The position numbers were made by a program, and so were the translations under genes. Positions 44,694 through 53,672 of a stretch of 64,000 nucleotides of DNA are shown one piece after another; positions within the stretch are counted from its first letter, which is position 1; every line of letters begins with the position of its first letter. The notes under the pieces were generated by a model. It did not search any database, was not told the DNA's origin, and saw only the letters and a list, made by a program, of their open reading frames with translations. Source of the DNA: Promicromonospora sp. AC04 (GTDB taxonomy: Bacteria > Actinomycetota > Actinomycetes > Actinomycetales > Cellulomonadaceae); assembly GCF_003058225.1 (NCBI RefSeq), contig NZ_QBUG01000001.1:248001-312000 (forward strand). The letters are read 5' to 3'.

Positions 44694-45350
44694 TCACGCC
44701 TCCAGGCGCTTGGCCTCGTTCTCCGTCTCGTCCGCCTCGTCGTCGCGGCCTTCCTTGCGCAGCACGCTGGTGAGCGAGCGCATCGAGGCCGCGGCGTCGG
44801 TCTTCGCGAGGTCCGACGACGTCCCGCGCAGCTTGGCCCACAGGCTCATCGCCTCCTCGGCGACCTCGAGCACCTGCGTGCGCTCCTTGCCGCCGATCGC
44901 CGACGTCGTGAACGTCTCCAGCGCGTGCTCGAGGGCGGCGCGCTGCTTGCCCGGGTCGTCGTCGTCGAGGCTGCGGAACAGCCCGACCGCCTCGCCCATG
45001 AGCGCGGTGGTGGGCTTGTCCTGGTCCTTCGCCGCGGCCTGGCTGCCGAACGACAGCAGCGCCACGGCCAGCCGCGACACGGTGCTGCCGGTCTCGCCGG
45101 GCAGCTTCTCCGCGCCCGAGACCACCAGCTCGTGCAACCGAGCGGCGGTGCGCGTCTCGAGGTTCTCCTCGCGCTCCGGCTTCTCTTCCTGCACCGGGTC
45201 CTGCGCCGGGCTCGGGACCTGCGCCGGGCTCGCGTCCTGCTCGACGACGTCCAGCGCCGCCTGTGGCGTCGCCTCTGGTGTCGTCTCCCCTGCTGCTACT
45301 GCGGTGACCTGCGCCGCCTGTGCCTGCTCCGGCAGTGCGTCCGTGCTCAC
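44694..45350 (-). CDS. uncharacterised acidic helical protein
   Basis: I do not recognise this 218-residue protein. The first 70 residues are Ala/Glu/Pro/Gln-rich and probably disordered. The rest is predicted helical and soluble (ARLHELVVSGAEKLPGETG, STVSRLAVALLSFGSQAAA, ALEHALETFTTSAI, AAASMRSLTSVLRKEGRDD), with no membrane segment, signal or catalytic motif. GTG 45350 has AGGAGG upstream, so it is clearly expressed. It is convergent with the TIR gene and divergent from the DUF418 gene. Confidence 0.8.
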   Translation of the reverse strand: MSTDALPEQAQAAQVTAVAAGETTPEATPQAALDVVEQDASPAQVPSPAQDPVQEEKPEREENLETRTAARLHELVVSGAEKLPGETGSTVSRLAVALLSFGSQAAAKDQDKPTTALMGEAVGLFRSLDDDDPGKQRAALEHALETFTTSAIGGKERTQVLEVAEEAMSLWAKLRGTSSDLAKTDAAASMRSLTSVLRKEGRDDEADETENEAKRLEA

Positions 45351-45470
45351 TCGTTCCTCCTGTCCACGGTGCGACGAAACTACCAGAACGGGCGATCAGT
45401 CCGGTATGCGGCAACTGCCGTGCGGCGTGCTTTCCTCGCGGGCCCGGCCCCGTGCTGTTGTGATGTACCC

Positions 45471-46754
45471 ATGTCGACCACCACCCTCACCCGGGGACCC
45501 GTCCAGGCCTCGGAGCGATCACCCGCGCCCGATCTCGCCCGCGGGTTCATGCTCCTGCTGATCGCCATCGCGAACACGCCCTACTACCTGTGGGGCAGCG
45601 AGATGAGCGTCGGTGCCTCGCACCCGGTCGACGGCTCGGCGGTCGACAAGGTGGCCGACTTCCTCATCATCACCACCGTTGACCTGCGGACGTACCCGAT
45701 GTTCGCGTTCCTGTTCGGCTACGGCATGATGCAGCTCTACAACCGCCAGGTGTCCTCCGGTACCTCGGAGGCCGCGGCCCGGCGCCTGCTGCAGAAGCGG
45801 AACTGGCTGCTGCTCGCGTTCGGGTTCGTGCACGCCGCGCTGCTCTGGATGGGCGACGTGCTCGGCGCGTACGGCCTGGCCGGCCTGCTCATGGTGTGGC
45901 TCTTCTTCCAGGCCAAGGACGTCACCCTCATCGTGTGGACGTGGGTGCTCGGCGGGCTGCTGACGATCGGCACAGTGTTCGCCGTCGTCGGCGCCTGGCT
46001 CGTGGCGCAGCTCCCCGCGGACGACGCCACGGCGCAGAGCATCGCGACCAGCTTCGCCTCGTCGGACGCGACGATGTCGGCGACGTCGTACCTCGGCTCG
46101 ATCGTCGAGCGGCTCGGGTACTGGTCGATCGGCACGGTCGCCCAGGGCGTGCTCATGCTCGTGGTCCCGATGATGCTGCTGCTCGCATTCTGGGCCGGCC
46201 GGCGCCGCATCCTGGAGAACCCGGGCGAGCACCTCCCCCTGCTGCGCCGGGTGGCGGTGGTCGGCATCGCCATCGGCTGGCTCGGTCCGCTGCCGTCCGC
46301 GCTCGACCACGTCGGCGTCCTCGCCGTGCCCGACCACGCCGCCTGGGTCTTCTACCCGGTACAGATCCTGACGGGCTTCTTCGGCGGCCTGGGCTACGTC
46401 GCGCTGTTCGCCCTGGTGGGCCACCGGGTCGCGCTGCGCCGGAGCGGCGCGCCGTCGAACAACCTGTTCGTCACGGACGGGCCGTTCGCCGGAGCGGTGC
46501 AGGCCGTGGGCAAGCGGTCGCTGACCTCCTACCTGATGCAGTCCGTGCTGTGCGCGCCGATCCTGACCGCGTGGGGCCTCGGGCTCGGCGAGCACCTCAC
46601 CTCGTCGACCATGCTGCTGTACGCCGTGGGCGTCTGGGCGGTCACCGTGGCGTTCGCCGTCTGGCAGGAACGCACGGGCCGCCGCGGCCCGGCCGAGGTG
46701 GCGCTGCGCCGGCTGGTCTACGGCCGGCCCGTGCGAGCTCCCGAACCGGCCTAG
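45471..46754 (+). CDS. DUF418 family membrane protein
   Basis: About 427 residues with about nine membrane helices. An N-terminal PDLARGFMLLLIAIANTP matches the acyltransferase-3-like opening of DUF418, FGYGMMQLYNRQ lies after helix two, and the C-terminal DUF418 part has GKRSLTSYLMQSVLCAPIL. Members are thought to be integral membrane enzymes or transport-related, with no assigned substrate. The start is ATG 45471. Its TAG stop shares bases with the stop of the convergent small gene at 46751. Confidence 0.88.
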   Translation: MSTTTLTRGPVQASERSPAPDLARGFMLLLIAIANTPYYLWGSEMSVGASHPVDGSAVDKVADFLIITTVDLRTYPMFAFLFGYGMMQLYNRQVSSGTSEAAARRLLQKRNWLLLAFGFVHAALLWMGDVLGAYGLAGLLMVWLFFQAKDVTLIVWTWVLGGLLTIGTVFAVVGAWLVAQLPADDATAQSIATSFASSDATMSATSYLGSIVERLGYWSIGTVAQGVLMLVVPMMLLLAFWAGRRRILENPGEHLPLLRRVAVVGIAIGWLGPLPSALDHVGVLAVPDHAAWVFYPVQILTGFFGGLGYVALFALVGHRVALRRSGAPSNNLFVTDGPFAGAVQAVGKRSLTSYLMQSVLCAPILTAWGLGLGEHLTSSTMLLYAVGVWAVTVAFAVWQERTGRRGPAEVALRRLVYGRPVRAPEPA

Positions 46755-47023
46755 GCCGGGAACGAGTCGACGGCGTCGTCCTCGCCGTCGCCGTCGATGT
46801 CCACGGAGATCGTCGACGTCCCGCCGGCGGTCTCCACGACGACGTCGGGCCGCCCGTCACCATCGGTGTCGTGCAGCTCGACGTCGGGTACGCCGTCGGC
46901 GTCGTAGTCCTCGAACTGGGCGTCCACCACGCCGTCGCCGTCGGTGTCTGCGACCTCGACGTCCGTGATGCCGTCGCCGTCGAGGTCGTACTTGCCGGGC
47001 CGGTCGGCCAGGAACTCGGACAC
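46751..47023 (-). CDS. small acidic DxDxDG-repeat protein (thrombospondin type 3/EF-hand-like)
   Basis: 90 residues, highly acidic, with about five calcium-loop-like repeats (YDLDGDGITDVEV, DTDGDGVVDAQF, DYDADGVPDVEL, DTDGDGRPDVVV, DIDGDGEDDAVD), spaced 14-18 residues as in thrombospondin type 3 repeats. There is no signal peptide or membrane segment, so it seems cytoplasmic or exported by a non-classical route. GTG 47023 is preceded by AAGGAGA at good spacing, supporting it as a real gene. Function is unknown; divalent cation binding is likely. Confidence 0.8.
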   Translation of the reverse strand: MSEFLADRPGKYDLDGDGITDVEVADTDGDGVVDAQFEDYDADGVPDVELHDTDGDGRPDVVVETAGGTSTISVDIDGDGEDDAVDSFPA

Positions 47024-47111
47024 GTGGTTCTCCTTGCTCGTCGCTGCTGCTGGGTACTCCCCTGATCATGCACCACGCGGCCGCCGCACGGTGCGGCAGC
47101 GGAAGTTCCGT

Positions 47112-47143
47112 TATTTCACCCGCTTCCTATGGCGGGTGAAATA
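47112..47143. promoter_or_regulatory. 12-bp inverted repeat upstream of secreted protein
   Basis: TATTTCACCCGC (47112-47123) and GCGGGTGAAATA (47132-47143) are perfect inverted arms 8 nt apart, 22 bp before the ATG at 47166. It could be an operator overlapping the promoter or a 5' leader hairpin. It is AT-rich at its ends against the GC-rich background. Confidence 0.5.
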
Positions 47144-47165
47144 CCCCACCCCCTAGATTCAGGCC

Positions 47166-48479
47166 ATGCAGACCCAGGTACGCAAGACCCGAAGCCGTGC
47201 CGCGCTCCTGACCGCCACCACCTGCTCCCTCCTGATCGTCTCGGGCACCGCCGTCGCGGCGGTCGCTCCCAGCACCGGTTCCCGACCGAGCCTCGCCGCG
47301 CAGGCCTGGTCCGTCGACCTCGACACCCTCACCACCGACGACGCCGGGGTGCGGCACTCCGGCGGGGCGCTCCGTCTCGACGACGCCGCCCCGGCCAGCG
47401 GCACCTCCGCCGTCTCGTCCGCCGATGCGGAGGCCGGCGCGGGCTCGCCCGCGCTCCAGGAGGCCTCCGGCCAGCTCGTCGCCGAGCCGGTGGCCCTCGG
47501 CTCCCCCGCGAGCGACGTGGCCGCCGACGTCGACGCCACCGCGCCGGCCGGCACGTCCGTGCTGGTCGATGTCCGCGGCCGGCTCGCCGACCAGGGACCC
47601 GACGCCTGGACCGAGTGGGTCCCTGCCGGTTCCCCGCTTCCGACGGCGTCCGAGACCGTCCAGGCCCGCGTCACGCTCGTGGGCGACAGCGACACGAGCC
47701 CGACCGTGCGGGAGGTGACGCTGACGCCCCAGGCCGACCGGTCCCGGTCCCTCCAGGAGGTGGCGGCCGAACCGATGTCCGGCGAGCGGACGTACTCGAT
47801 CTTCGCGACCCGTGAGGGCCTCGTGGGCGGGACCACCGCGAACGGCCACGTCATCACGTCGCGCGACCACTTCGTCGCCCTGCCGTCGCGGCGCGGGCTG
47901 TCGTCGAACAACTCGGGCAGCTACTCGGTGCGGGTCTGCGCCCCGAGCACCGGCCGCTGCGCGTACGCCCCGGTGTGGGACGTCGGCCCGTGGAACATCA
48001 CCGACGACTACTGGAACCCGGCCGGGACGCGCCAGTCCTGGACCGACCTGCCGCAGGGCAAGCCGGAGGCGCAGGCCGCCTACCAGGACAACTACAACGG
48101 CGGGCTCGACGGGTACGGCCGTGAGGTCCTCAACCCGGCCGGGATCGACCTCGCGGACGGCACCTTCTGGGACGCCGTCGGGCTGACCAACAACGCCTGG
48201 ACCAACGTCACCTACCTGTGGACCGGGACCGGCCCGCGGGGCATCGTCCGCACCAGCGGCGGGCCGCTCACGGTGCGCTCCGGGCCCGGCACCGGCACCG
48301 CCGCCGTCGGGCAGGCGGGCAACTACGCGAACGTCGTGATCGAGTGCACGGCTACCGGCACCACCGTGACCGGGACCTACGGCACCAGCAACGTGTGGGA
48401 CCGGATCGGGCCGAACAACTGGATCGCGGACGCGTACGTCAACACGGGCTCCGACGACCCGGTGGCCCCCGCCTGCTGA
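47166..48479 (+). CDS. secreted protein with possible double-psi barrel and SH3-like C-terminus
   Basis: 437 residues. A signal peptide (RSRAALLTATTCSLLIVSGTAVA) is clear. The N-terminal half is low-complexity Ala/Asp/Ser. The middle (about 200-310) has ATREGLVGGTTANGHVI and SVRVCAPSTGRCAYAPVWDV, which recalls RlpA-like double-psi beta-barrel folds. The end (about 360-425, GGPLTVRSGPGTGTAAVGQAG, DRIGPNNWIADAYV) is a bacterial SH3 domain, usually cell-wall binding. The role may be at the cell envelope; no catalytic residues were identified. Confidence 0.8.
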   Translation: MQTQVRKTRSRAALLTATTCSLLIVSGTAVAAVAPSTGSRPSLAAQAWSVDLDTLTTDDAGVRHSGGALRLDDAAPASGTSAVSSADAEAGAGSPALQEASGQLVAEPVALGSPASDVAADVDATAPAGTSVLVDVRGRLADQGPDAWTEWVPAGSPLPTASETVQARVTLVGDSDTSPTVREVTLTPQADRSRSLQEVAAEPMSGERTYSIFATREGLVGGTTANGHVITSRDHFVALPSRRGLSSNNSGSYSVRVCAPSTGRCAYAPVWDVGPWNITDDYWNPAGTRQSWTDLPQGKPEAQAAYQDNYNGGLDGYGREVLNPAGIDLADGTFWDAVGLTNNAWTNVTYLWTGTGPRGIVRTSGGPLTVRSGPGTGTAAVGQAGNYANVVIECTATGTTVTGTYGTSNVWDRIGPNNWIADAYVNTGSDDPVAPAC

Positions 48480-48491
48480 CCCTGGCGCGCC

Positions 48492-48537
48492 GACATGTCG
48501 GACGTACAAGTCACGTGACCTGCACGTCCGACATGTC
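48492..48537. terminator. 14-bp hairpin between secreted protein and MFS gene
   Basis: Perfect arms GACATGTCGGACGT (48492-48505) and ACGTCCGACATGTC (48524-48537), with a second small palindrome GTCACGTGAC in the loop. It lies between convergent gene ends and is a likely bidirectional terminator. Confidence 0.7.
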
Positions 48538-48578
48538 TGGGCTCCGCGCGCGAGCGGGGCGTCACGCGCGGTGAGCCG

Positions 48579-49829
48579 TCACGCGCGGCGGATCGTCGCA
48601 GCGAGGGCCAGCGCCGCCACGCCGATCACCACCGCCGCCAGCAGCGGGAGCGCCGTCACGCCCGACGACGCGACGACGGCCGACGCCAGCCCCGCCCCGA
48701 CGGCGATGCCGCCGTTGAACACCACCGGGATGAGCGCCCCGGCGAACGAGCGCCGCTCGGGCCCGGCCAGACGCAGGATCAGCGTCTGCGCGAAGGGCGG
48801 CATACCGCCCGACACGACGCCCCAGGCCACGACCACGGCGACTCCCAGCAGCGGGCTCACGTCCACGACGCCCAGGCTCAGCACGGTCAGCGCGGTCGCG
48901 GCAACGCTCACCACGAGGGCCGGTCCGCTCCGGTCACCGAGCCGGCCCGCCAGCGCGACCCCCGCCGCCGAGGCGAGCCCGAACGCCAGCAGCAGGGTGC
49001 TCATCCCGCCCGGCAGGGCCTGCGCGGGCGCCTCGGTCAGGCGGGTGATGTACGTGTACGCGCCGTAGTGGCCCACCAGCACCAGCGCGACGAGCCCGGT
49101 CACCGCCAGCAGCCGTCCCAGGCCCCGCTGCGGTGCGACGGCGCCGCTCCCGGAGGCGGCCGCGGCGCCGTCCGCCGTCGTGCCGCCTGGCACTGCCGCG
49201 CGGGCGACGACCAGGCGGACCGCCACCGCGCTCAGGAGGCTCAGGACCGCGAGGGCCCAGAAGGCGGCACGCCAGCCGGCCGCGTCGGCCACGAGCCGCG
49301 CCAGCGGCGTGCCCACCACCATCCCGAGGGTCGCCCCGCCGAGCACCACGGCGATGGCGCGGCCGAGCAGGCGGTCGGCGACCAGGTCGGCGACGTGAGC
49401 GTTGGTCGTCGCCCACAGCAGCCCGACGGCGGCCGCACCGACGACCCGCGCACCCACCGCCACCTGGTAGGTCGGGGCGAGGGCCGTGAGCGCCGACGAC
49501 AGCGCGAGGACGGCCAGGCCGCCGGCGATCACGGCGCGGCGGTCCCACCGGCGCGTCAGCCGGACGAGCGGGAAGCTCAGCACCACGACGACGGCCGCCC
49601 ACACCGAGACGAGCAGCCCCGTGCTCGACTCCGCGACGCCGAGGCCGGCGCTCATCTGTTCGAGCACGGCCGTGGGCAGCATCTCGGCGGTGACCATGAA
49701 CAGCGTCCCGGCGCCGAGCACGAGCAGCGAGGGCCACGGCAGGACGTCGGCGGGCGCCGTCCCGGGGTCGTTGCCCGACGGCGGATCGACGACCACTTCG
49801 GCTACTGGGGAATTGCCTGTTGTCTCCAT
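48579..49829 (-). CDS. MFS transporter, DHA1/arabinose-efflux type
   Basis: About 416 residues with 12 membrane helices, a proton-coupled exporter. Motif A-like segments include PLVRLTRRWDRRAVIAGG between helices 2 and 3, and AVVLGGATLGMVVGTPL in helix 5. It resembles the drug/arabinose efflux (AraJ/CmlR) group; the substrate is unknown. I chose ATG 49829 (METTGNSPV); the frame stays open upstream. It is divergent from the MerR gene, which probably controls it. Confidence 0.9.
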   Translation of the reverse strand: METTGNSPVAEVVVDPPSGNDPGTAPADVLPWPSLLVLGAGTLFMVTAEMLPTAVLEQMSAGLGVAESSTGLLVSVWAAVVVVLSFPLVRLTRRWDRRAVIAGGLAVLALSSALTALAPTYQVAVGARVVGAAAVGLLWATTNAHVADLVADRLLGRAIAVVLGGATLGMVVGTPLARLVADAAGWRAAFWALAVLSLLSAVAVRLVVARAAVPGGTTADGAAAASGSGAVAPQRGLGRLLAVTGLVALVLVGHYGAYTYITRLTEAPAQALPGGMSTLLLAFGLASAAGVALAGRLGDRSGPALVVSVAATALTVLSLGVVDVSPLLGVAVVVAWGVVSGGMPPFAQTLILRLAGPERRSFAGALIPVVFNGGIAVGAGLASAVVASSGVTALPLLAAVVIGVAALALAATIRRA

Positions 49830-49846
49830 GTCGGCAACGCTAAAGT

Positions 49847-49862
49847 TTGACACCAGTGTCAA
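49847..49862. promoter_or_regulatory. MerR-type operator TTGACAC-CA-GTGTCAA
   Basis: A 16-bp perfect dyad TTGACACCAGTGTCAA sits between the divergent MFS and MerR genes. TTGACA at each end could serve as a -35 element on either strand, as in MerR-controlled promoters where the regulator binds across the spacer. Seen in sequence; binding by the adjacent MerR is inferred. Confidence 0.65.
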
Positions 49863-49890
49863 TGTCAAGCGCCTGCTCGGAGGTTGTGTC

Positions 49891-50289
49891 ATGAAGATCG
49901 GTGAGCTCGCCGCGCGGACGGGCGTGACGACCCGTCTCGTCCGGTACTACGAGCAGCAGGACCTGCTCGAGGCGGACCGCGCACCCAACGGGTACCGCAC
50001 CTACACCGAGGCCCACGTGGAGCGGGTGTCGCGCGTGGCAGGCCTGGTCCAGGCCGGCATCCCGACGCGGCTGGTCAAGGTTCTCCTCGACGCCGAGGAC
50101 GCCGCGGACCGCAAGGATCCGACCTGCCCGCGCGAGGTCGCCGAGCAGCTCGCGACCGAGCTGGTGGGCGTCCAGGCGCGCATCGACTGCCTCACCCGGA
50201 GCCGGGACGCGATCCGCGGCTTCCTGACGGCCACCCGGAACGAGGTGCTGCTGCGGGAGGAGCTGGAGCCCGCGACCGCCGTCGGCTGA
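49891..50289 (+). CDS. MerR-family regulator
   Basis: 132 residues. The N-terminal winged HTH is complete (MKIGELAARTGVTTRLVRYY, then APNGYRTYTEAHVERV). The C-terminal dimerisation helix contains a single Cys in DPTCPREVAEQLATE and another in ARIDCLTRSRDA; the spacing does not look like a metal site. ATG 49891 has GGAGG upstream. It probably activates or represses the divergent MFS gene and itself. Confidence 0.92.
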   Translation: MKIGELAARTGVTTRLVRYYEQQDLLEADRAPNGYRTYTEAHVERVSRVAGLVQAGIPTRLVKVLLDAEDAADRKDPTCPREVAEQLATELVGVQARIDCLTRSRDAIRGFLTATRNEVLLREELEPATAVG

Positions 50290-50298
50290 CCCGCTGTC

Positions 50299-50388
50299 CC
50301 GAGGTAGAACCAGGGCGAGATAGAACTGAGGTCGAGGCGCTGGTCAGCGCCCCGACTCCCGCTCTACTTCGCCCTGGTTCTACTTCGG
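50299..50388. terminator. 90-nt hairpin between merR and divIVA-like genes
   Basis: 20-bp arms with one mismatch (50299-50318 and 50369-50388, CCGA.GTAGAACCAGGGCGA and its complement) enclose a second stem GCGCT-GGTC-AGCGC (50337-50350). It lies between two convergent gene ends and is a likely bidirectional terminator. Confidence 0.7.
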
Positions 50389-50395
50389 CACGGAG

Positions 50396-50947
50396 TCACT
50401 CGACCCCGAGCAGCACCTCCACCGCGCGGCTCAGGAATGCGTCCACCGAGGCCTCGTCGTAGGCCTCCGGGCCACGGGCCCGGCCGAACGTGGCCGACCG
50501 GATGTCACCGGCGGTCAGCGGCTCCTGGCGGTCGAAGTACCCGATGAGCCGGTCGCACAGGTCGTCGACGTCGTCCTTGTCGTAGCCCTGCGAGCCCCGG
50601 TCGGCGGGCGCGAACTTGTCGCCGTCGGGCCGGCCCAGCCGCCCGTACAGGGAACGCGCGCGCTCGGCGAGCGCGTTCATCCACGCCTGCTGGCCGTGCG
50701 CGGCCGCGTACTCCGCGCGCTGCCTGGCGATGAACGCCGCCTCGAGCCGGTCGAGCGCCGCATCTACCTCGTGGGTGTTGTACCCGCCGCGGGTCAGGTC
50801 GAAGGTCGACGCCTGGATGTCGGCACTCGTCAACCGGTCCGCAGTACGTCCCTCGTACGCCTGGCGGGCATGCTCGAAGAACTCGTCGACCTCGTCCTTG
50901 TCATATCCGGTACGCATCTTGGGAACGCTGTTGAACATCCCACTCAC
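50396..50947 (-). CDS. DivIVA domain-containing protein
   Basis: 183 residues with two DivIVA-like units: [18 protein letters not shown] at the N-terminus and [18 protein letters not shown] in the second half, with smaller [18 protein letters not shown] and [18 protein letters not shown] echoes. Such DivIVA-domain proteins without the long coiled coil are common in actinobacteria and of unknown role, perhaps linked to polar growth or division. The GTG start at 50947 overlaps the rlmN stop (GTGA), so it is coupled to rlmN. ATG 50938 would remove three residues. Confidence 0.86.
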   Translation of the reverse strand: MSGMFNSVPKMRTGYDKDEVDEFFEHARQAYEGRTADRLTSADIQASTFDLTRGGYNTHEVDAALDRLEAAFIARQRAEYAAAHGQQAWMNALAERARSLYGRLGRPDGDKFAPADRGSQGYDKDDVDDLCDRLIGYFDRQEPLTAGDIRSATFGRARGPEAYDEASVDAFLSRAVEVLLGVE

Positions 50948-52104
50948 TCGTCGTCCTCCTCCGCCGCCAGCTGCCCGCAGGCCCCGTCGATATCGCTCCC
51001 GCGAGTATCACGGATCGTGGTCGGGATCCCGTGACCGCGCAATCGTGCCACAAACTCGTCCTCGACATCCCGGTCGCTCGCGGTCCAGATCGAGCCGGGG
51101 GTCGGGTTGAGCGGGATCGGGTTCACGTGCACCCACCCGCGACCGCGCGCGTTGAGCTTCTCGCCCAGCAGGTCCGCGCGCCATGCGTGGTCGTTCATGT
51201 CCTTGATCAGCGCGTACTCGATGGACACGCGACGCCCGGTGACCTCGAAGTACTTCCGTGCCGTGTCCAGCGTCTCGTCCACGCTCCAGCGCGTGTTGAT
51301 CGGCACCAGCTCGGAGCGCAGGTCGTCGTCGGGCGCGTGCAGCGACAGCGCGAGCGTCACCGGGATGCCCTCCTTGGTGAGCTTCTGCATGGCCGGGACC
51401 AGGCCGACCGTCGAGACGGTGATGTTGCGGGCCGACATGCCGAAGCCCTCCGGCTGCGGCGCCACCAGCGTCCGCACCGTCTCGATCACAGCCTTGTAGT
51501 TGGCCAGCGGCTCGCCCATACCCATGAACACCAGGTTGTTCAGCCGGGTGACGCCGCCGGGGATCTCGCCCTCGGCGAGCGAGCGGAACGCGGCGCGGAC
51601 CTGCTCCAGGATCTCCGCCGTCGACAGGTTGCGGGTCAGGCCCAGCTGGCCCGTTGCACAGAACGGGCAGGCCATGCCGCAGCCGGCCTGGCTGGAGACG
51701 CACAGCGTGGTGCGCTGCGGGTAGCGCATCAGGACTGACTCGACCTTGGCCTCGTCGAACAGGTGCCACAGCGTCTTGACCGTGGTGCCGCCGTCTGCCT
51801 CCAGCTTGCGCGTGGGGCGCATCAGCTGCGGGAACATCGTGGCGGCGAGGGCCTCCCGGGACTTTGCCGGGAGGTCCGTCATCTGCGCCGCGTCGCTCGT
51901 GAAGTGCGTGAAGTAGTGCGTCGCGAGCTGCTTGGCCCGGAACGCCGGCTCCCCCGCCTCGACGACGGAGGCCACGCGCTCCTCGGGAGAGAGGTCCGCG
52001 AAGTGCTTCGGCGGCTTGCCGCGGCGCTTCGGCGCCATCTGCAGCGGGATCGCAGGAGTCTCGTCCGACGGCCGGACGGTCGGCTGGGCGAGGGAAGTTT
52101 TCAT
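50944..52104 (-). CDS. rlmN: 23S rRNA (adenine2503-C2)-methyltransferase
   Basis: A radical-SAM enzyme methylating A2503 of 23S rRNA (and A37 of some tRNAs). 386 residues. The cluster motif is [18 protein letters not shown] (three Cys in CxxxCxxC), followed by [16 protein letters not shown] and [16 protein letters not shown]. The acceptor Cys in [13 protein letters not shown] is near the C-terminus. The ATG start shares a base with the cdsA stop (TGATG). It is part of the frr-cdsA-rlmN run. Confidence 0.96.
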   Translation of the reverse strand: MKTSLAQPTVRPSDETPAIPLQMAPKRRGKPPKHFADLSPEERVASVVEAGEPAFRAKQLATHYFTHFTSDAAQMTDLPAKSREALAATMFPQLMRPTRKLEADGGTTVKTLWHLFDEAKVESVLMRYPQRTTLCVSSQAGCGMACPFCATGQLGLTRNLSTAEILEQVRAAFRSLAEGEIPGGVTRLNNLVFMGMGEPLANYKAVIETVRTLVAPQPEGFGMSARNITVSTVGLVPAMQKLTKEGIPVTLALSLHAPDDDLRSELVPINTRWSVDETLDTARKYFEVTGRRVSIEYALIKDMNDHAWRADLLGEKLNARGRGWVHVNPIPLNPTPGSIWTASDRDVEDEFVARLRGHGIPTTIRDTRGSDIDGACGQLAAEEDDE

Positions 52105-52991
52105 CAGGCAACCACCGAGAGCACAAGATAGACGAAGGGCGCTGTGATCAGCATCGAGTCGAGACGGTCCAGCACGCCCCCGTGCCCCGGGAGCAATGAG
52201 CCCATGTCCTTCAATTCTAGGTCACGCTTCAGGAGCGATTCCGCGAGATCGCCCACAGTCGCAGTGATGGCGGTCATGACCCCGAGCGCGACGCCGAGCA
52301 CTGGGCTCTCGCCCAGCCCGTACACCGCTCCGAGCACGCCCACCGCCGTGGCCAGCACTATCGAGCCGACCAGGCCCTCCCACGACTTCTTGGGGCTCAC
52401 CGTCGGCGCCAGCGGGTGCCGGCCCAGCATGACGCCTGCGATGTAGCCGCCGGTGTCGTTGGCGACCGCCAGGAGGACGAACAGCACCACGCGGATCTCG
52501 CCGTCGGGCTGCGACAGGATGAGCACCACGAAGCCGGCCAGGAACGGGAGATAGGCGGCGGCGAAGACGGCCGCCGCGGAGTCCCGCACGGCGCCGAGGC
52601 CGGAGCCGTCGAGCGCCCGCCAGACCACCGTCGCGGCGACCGTCAGCACGAAGGCGACGAAGAGCGCCTCCGGGCCGCCCCGGTACGCGGAGATGACTAT
52701 GCCCGCTGCCCCGACGAACAGCGGGACCATGGGCAGGTGCAGGGCGCGGCGCGCGAACGCCTGACGCAGCTCCCAGAGCCCCGCCCACATGAGGACGACC
52801 ACGAACAGGACGAACGGTTCGGGTCGCCAGTACAGCGACGTGCCGACGATGGCGAGCATGCCGAGGCCGACGAGGATCGCGGCGGGCAGGTTACGGCCGG
52901 CGCGCGACTCCTTCGCGGCAGGTGCGGGTTCCAGGCTCACGTCGGTGTGCGCATTGTCTCGCTCTGTTCTGTCTAGAGGCGGTGCGGACAT
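52104..52991 (-). CDS. cdsA: phosphatidate cytidylyltransferase
   Basis: Makes CDP-diacylglycerol from CTP and phosphatidate, the precursor of all membrane phospholipids. 295 residues with about eight membrane helices. The C-terminal signature with [15 protein letters not shown], then [20 protein letters not shown] and [15 protein letters not shown], is complete. The hydrophilic N-terminus of about 35 residues is typical of actinobacteria. It overlaps both neighbours by a base or two. Confidence 0.96.
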   Translation of the reverse strand: MSAPPLDRTERDNAHTDVSLEPAPAAKESRAGRNLPAAILVGLGMLAIVGTSLYWRPEPFVLFVVVLMWAGLWELRQAFARRALHLPMVPLFVGAAGIVISAYRGGPEALFVAFVLTVAATVVWRALDGSGLGAVRDSAAAVFAAAYLPFLAGFVVLILSQPDGEIRVVLFVLLAVANDTGGYIAGVMLGRHPLAPTVSPKKSWEGLVGSIVLATAVGVLGAVYGLGESPVLGVALGVMTAITATVGDLAESLLKRDLELKDMGSLLPGHGGVLDRLDSMLITAPFVYLVLSVVA

Positions 52992-53551
52992 CAGACCTCG
53001 AGCAGCTCGCTCTCCTTGCTGGAGAGCAGCTGGTCGATGACATCGACGTGGCTCTTGGTGAGCTTGTCCAGCTCCTTCTCCGCGCGCACGACCTCGTCCT
53101 CGCCGGCCTCGCCGTCCTTGACGATGCGGTCCAGCGTCTCCTTGGCCTTGCGCCGGATGTTGCGCACCGAGACGCGCGAGTCCTCGGCCTTCGACTTGGC
53201 GAGCTTCACGTAGTCGCGACGGCGCTCCTCGGTGAGCGAGGGCAGCACGATGCGGACGACGTTGCCGTCGGTCGCAGGGTTAACGCCCAGGTCCGAGTCG
53301 CGCAGCGCCTTCTCGACAGCGGGCAGCGAGGTCTTGTCGAACGGGGCGACCATGACCGTGCGCGCGTCCGGGATGTTGAACGACGCCAGCTGCTGCAGCG
53401 GCGTGGGCGCGCCGTAGTAGTCGACGGTGATCTTGCTGAACATCCCCGCGTTGGCGCGACCGGTGCGGATACCCGCGAAGTCCTCCTTGGCGACCTCGAT
53501 CGCCTTCTCCATCTTTTCCTCGGCTTCGAGGAGGGTCTCGTCGATCACCAC
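52991..53551 (-). CDS. frr: ribosome recycling factor
   Basis: Splits post-termination ribosomes with EF-G. 186 residues: [23 protein letters not shown], the conserved [17 protein letters not shown], and a helical C-terminal half ([20 protein letters not shown]). The start is GTG 53551 (a second GTG follows) with AGGAG upstream. It shares bases with the cdsA start. Confidence 0.97.
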   Translation of the reverse strand: MVIDETLLEAEEKMEKAIEVAKEDFAGIRTGRANAGMFSKITVDYYGAPTPLQQLASFNIPDARTVMVAPFDKTSLPAVEKALRDSDLGVNPATDGNVVRIVLPSLTEERRRDYVKLAKSKAEDSRVSVRNIRRKAKETLDRIVKDGEAGEDEVVRAEKELDKLTKSHVDVIDQLLSSKESELLEV

Positions 53552-53672
53552 TGCTCCTTCATTCGTCTACGGGTGGTGCCGGGGCCACTCTACGGACACT
53601 TGGCCCGGCTATCTAAAGGATCGCGCGTTTCCCGGGACTCGCCGGGTCACGCGGGGGTCAGCGCAGGGCGGG

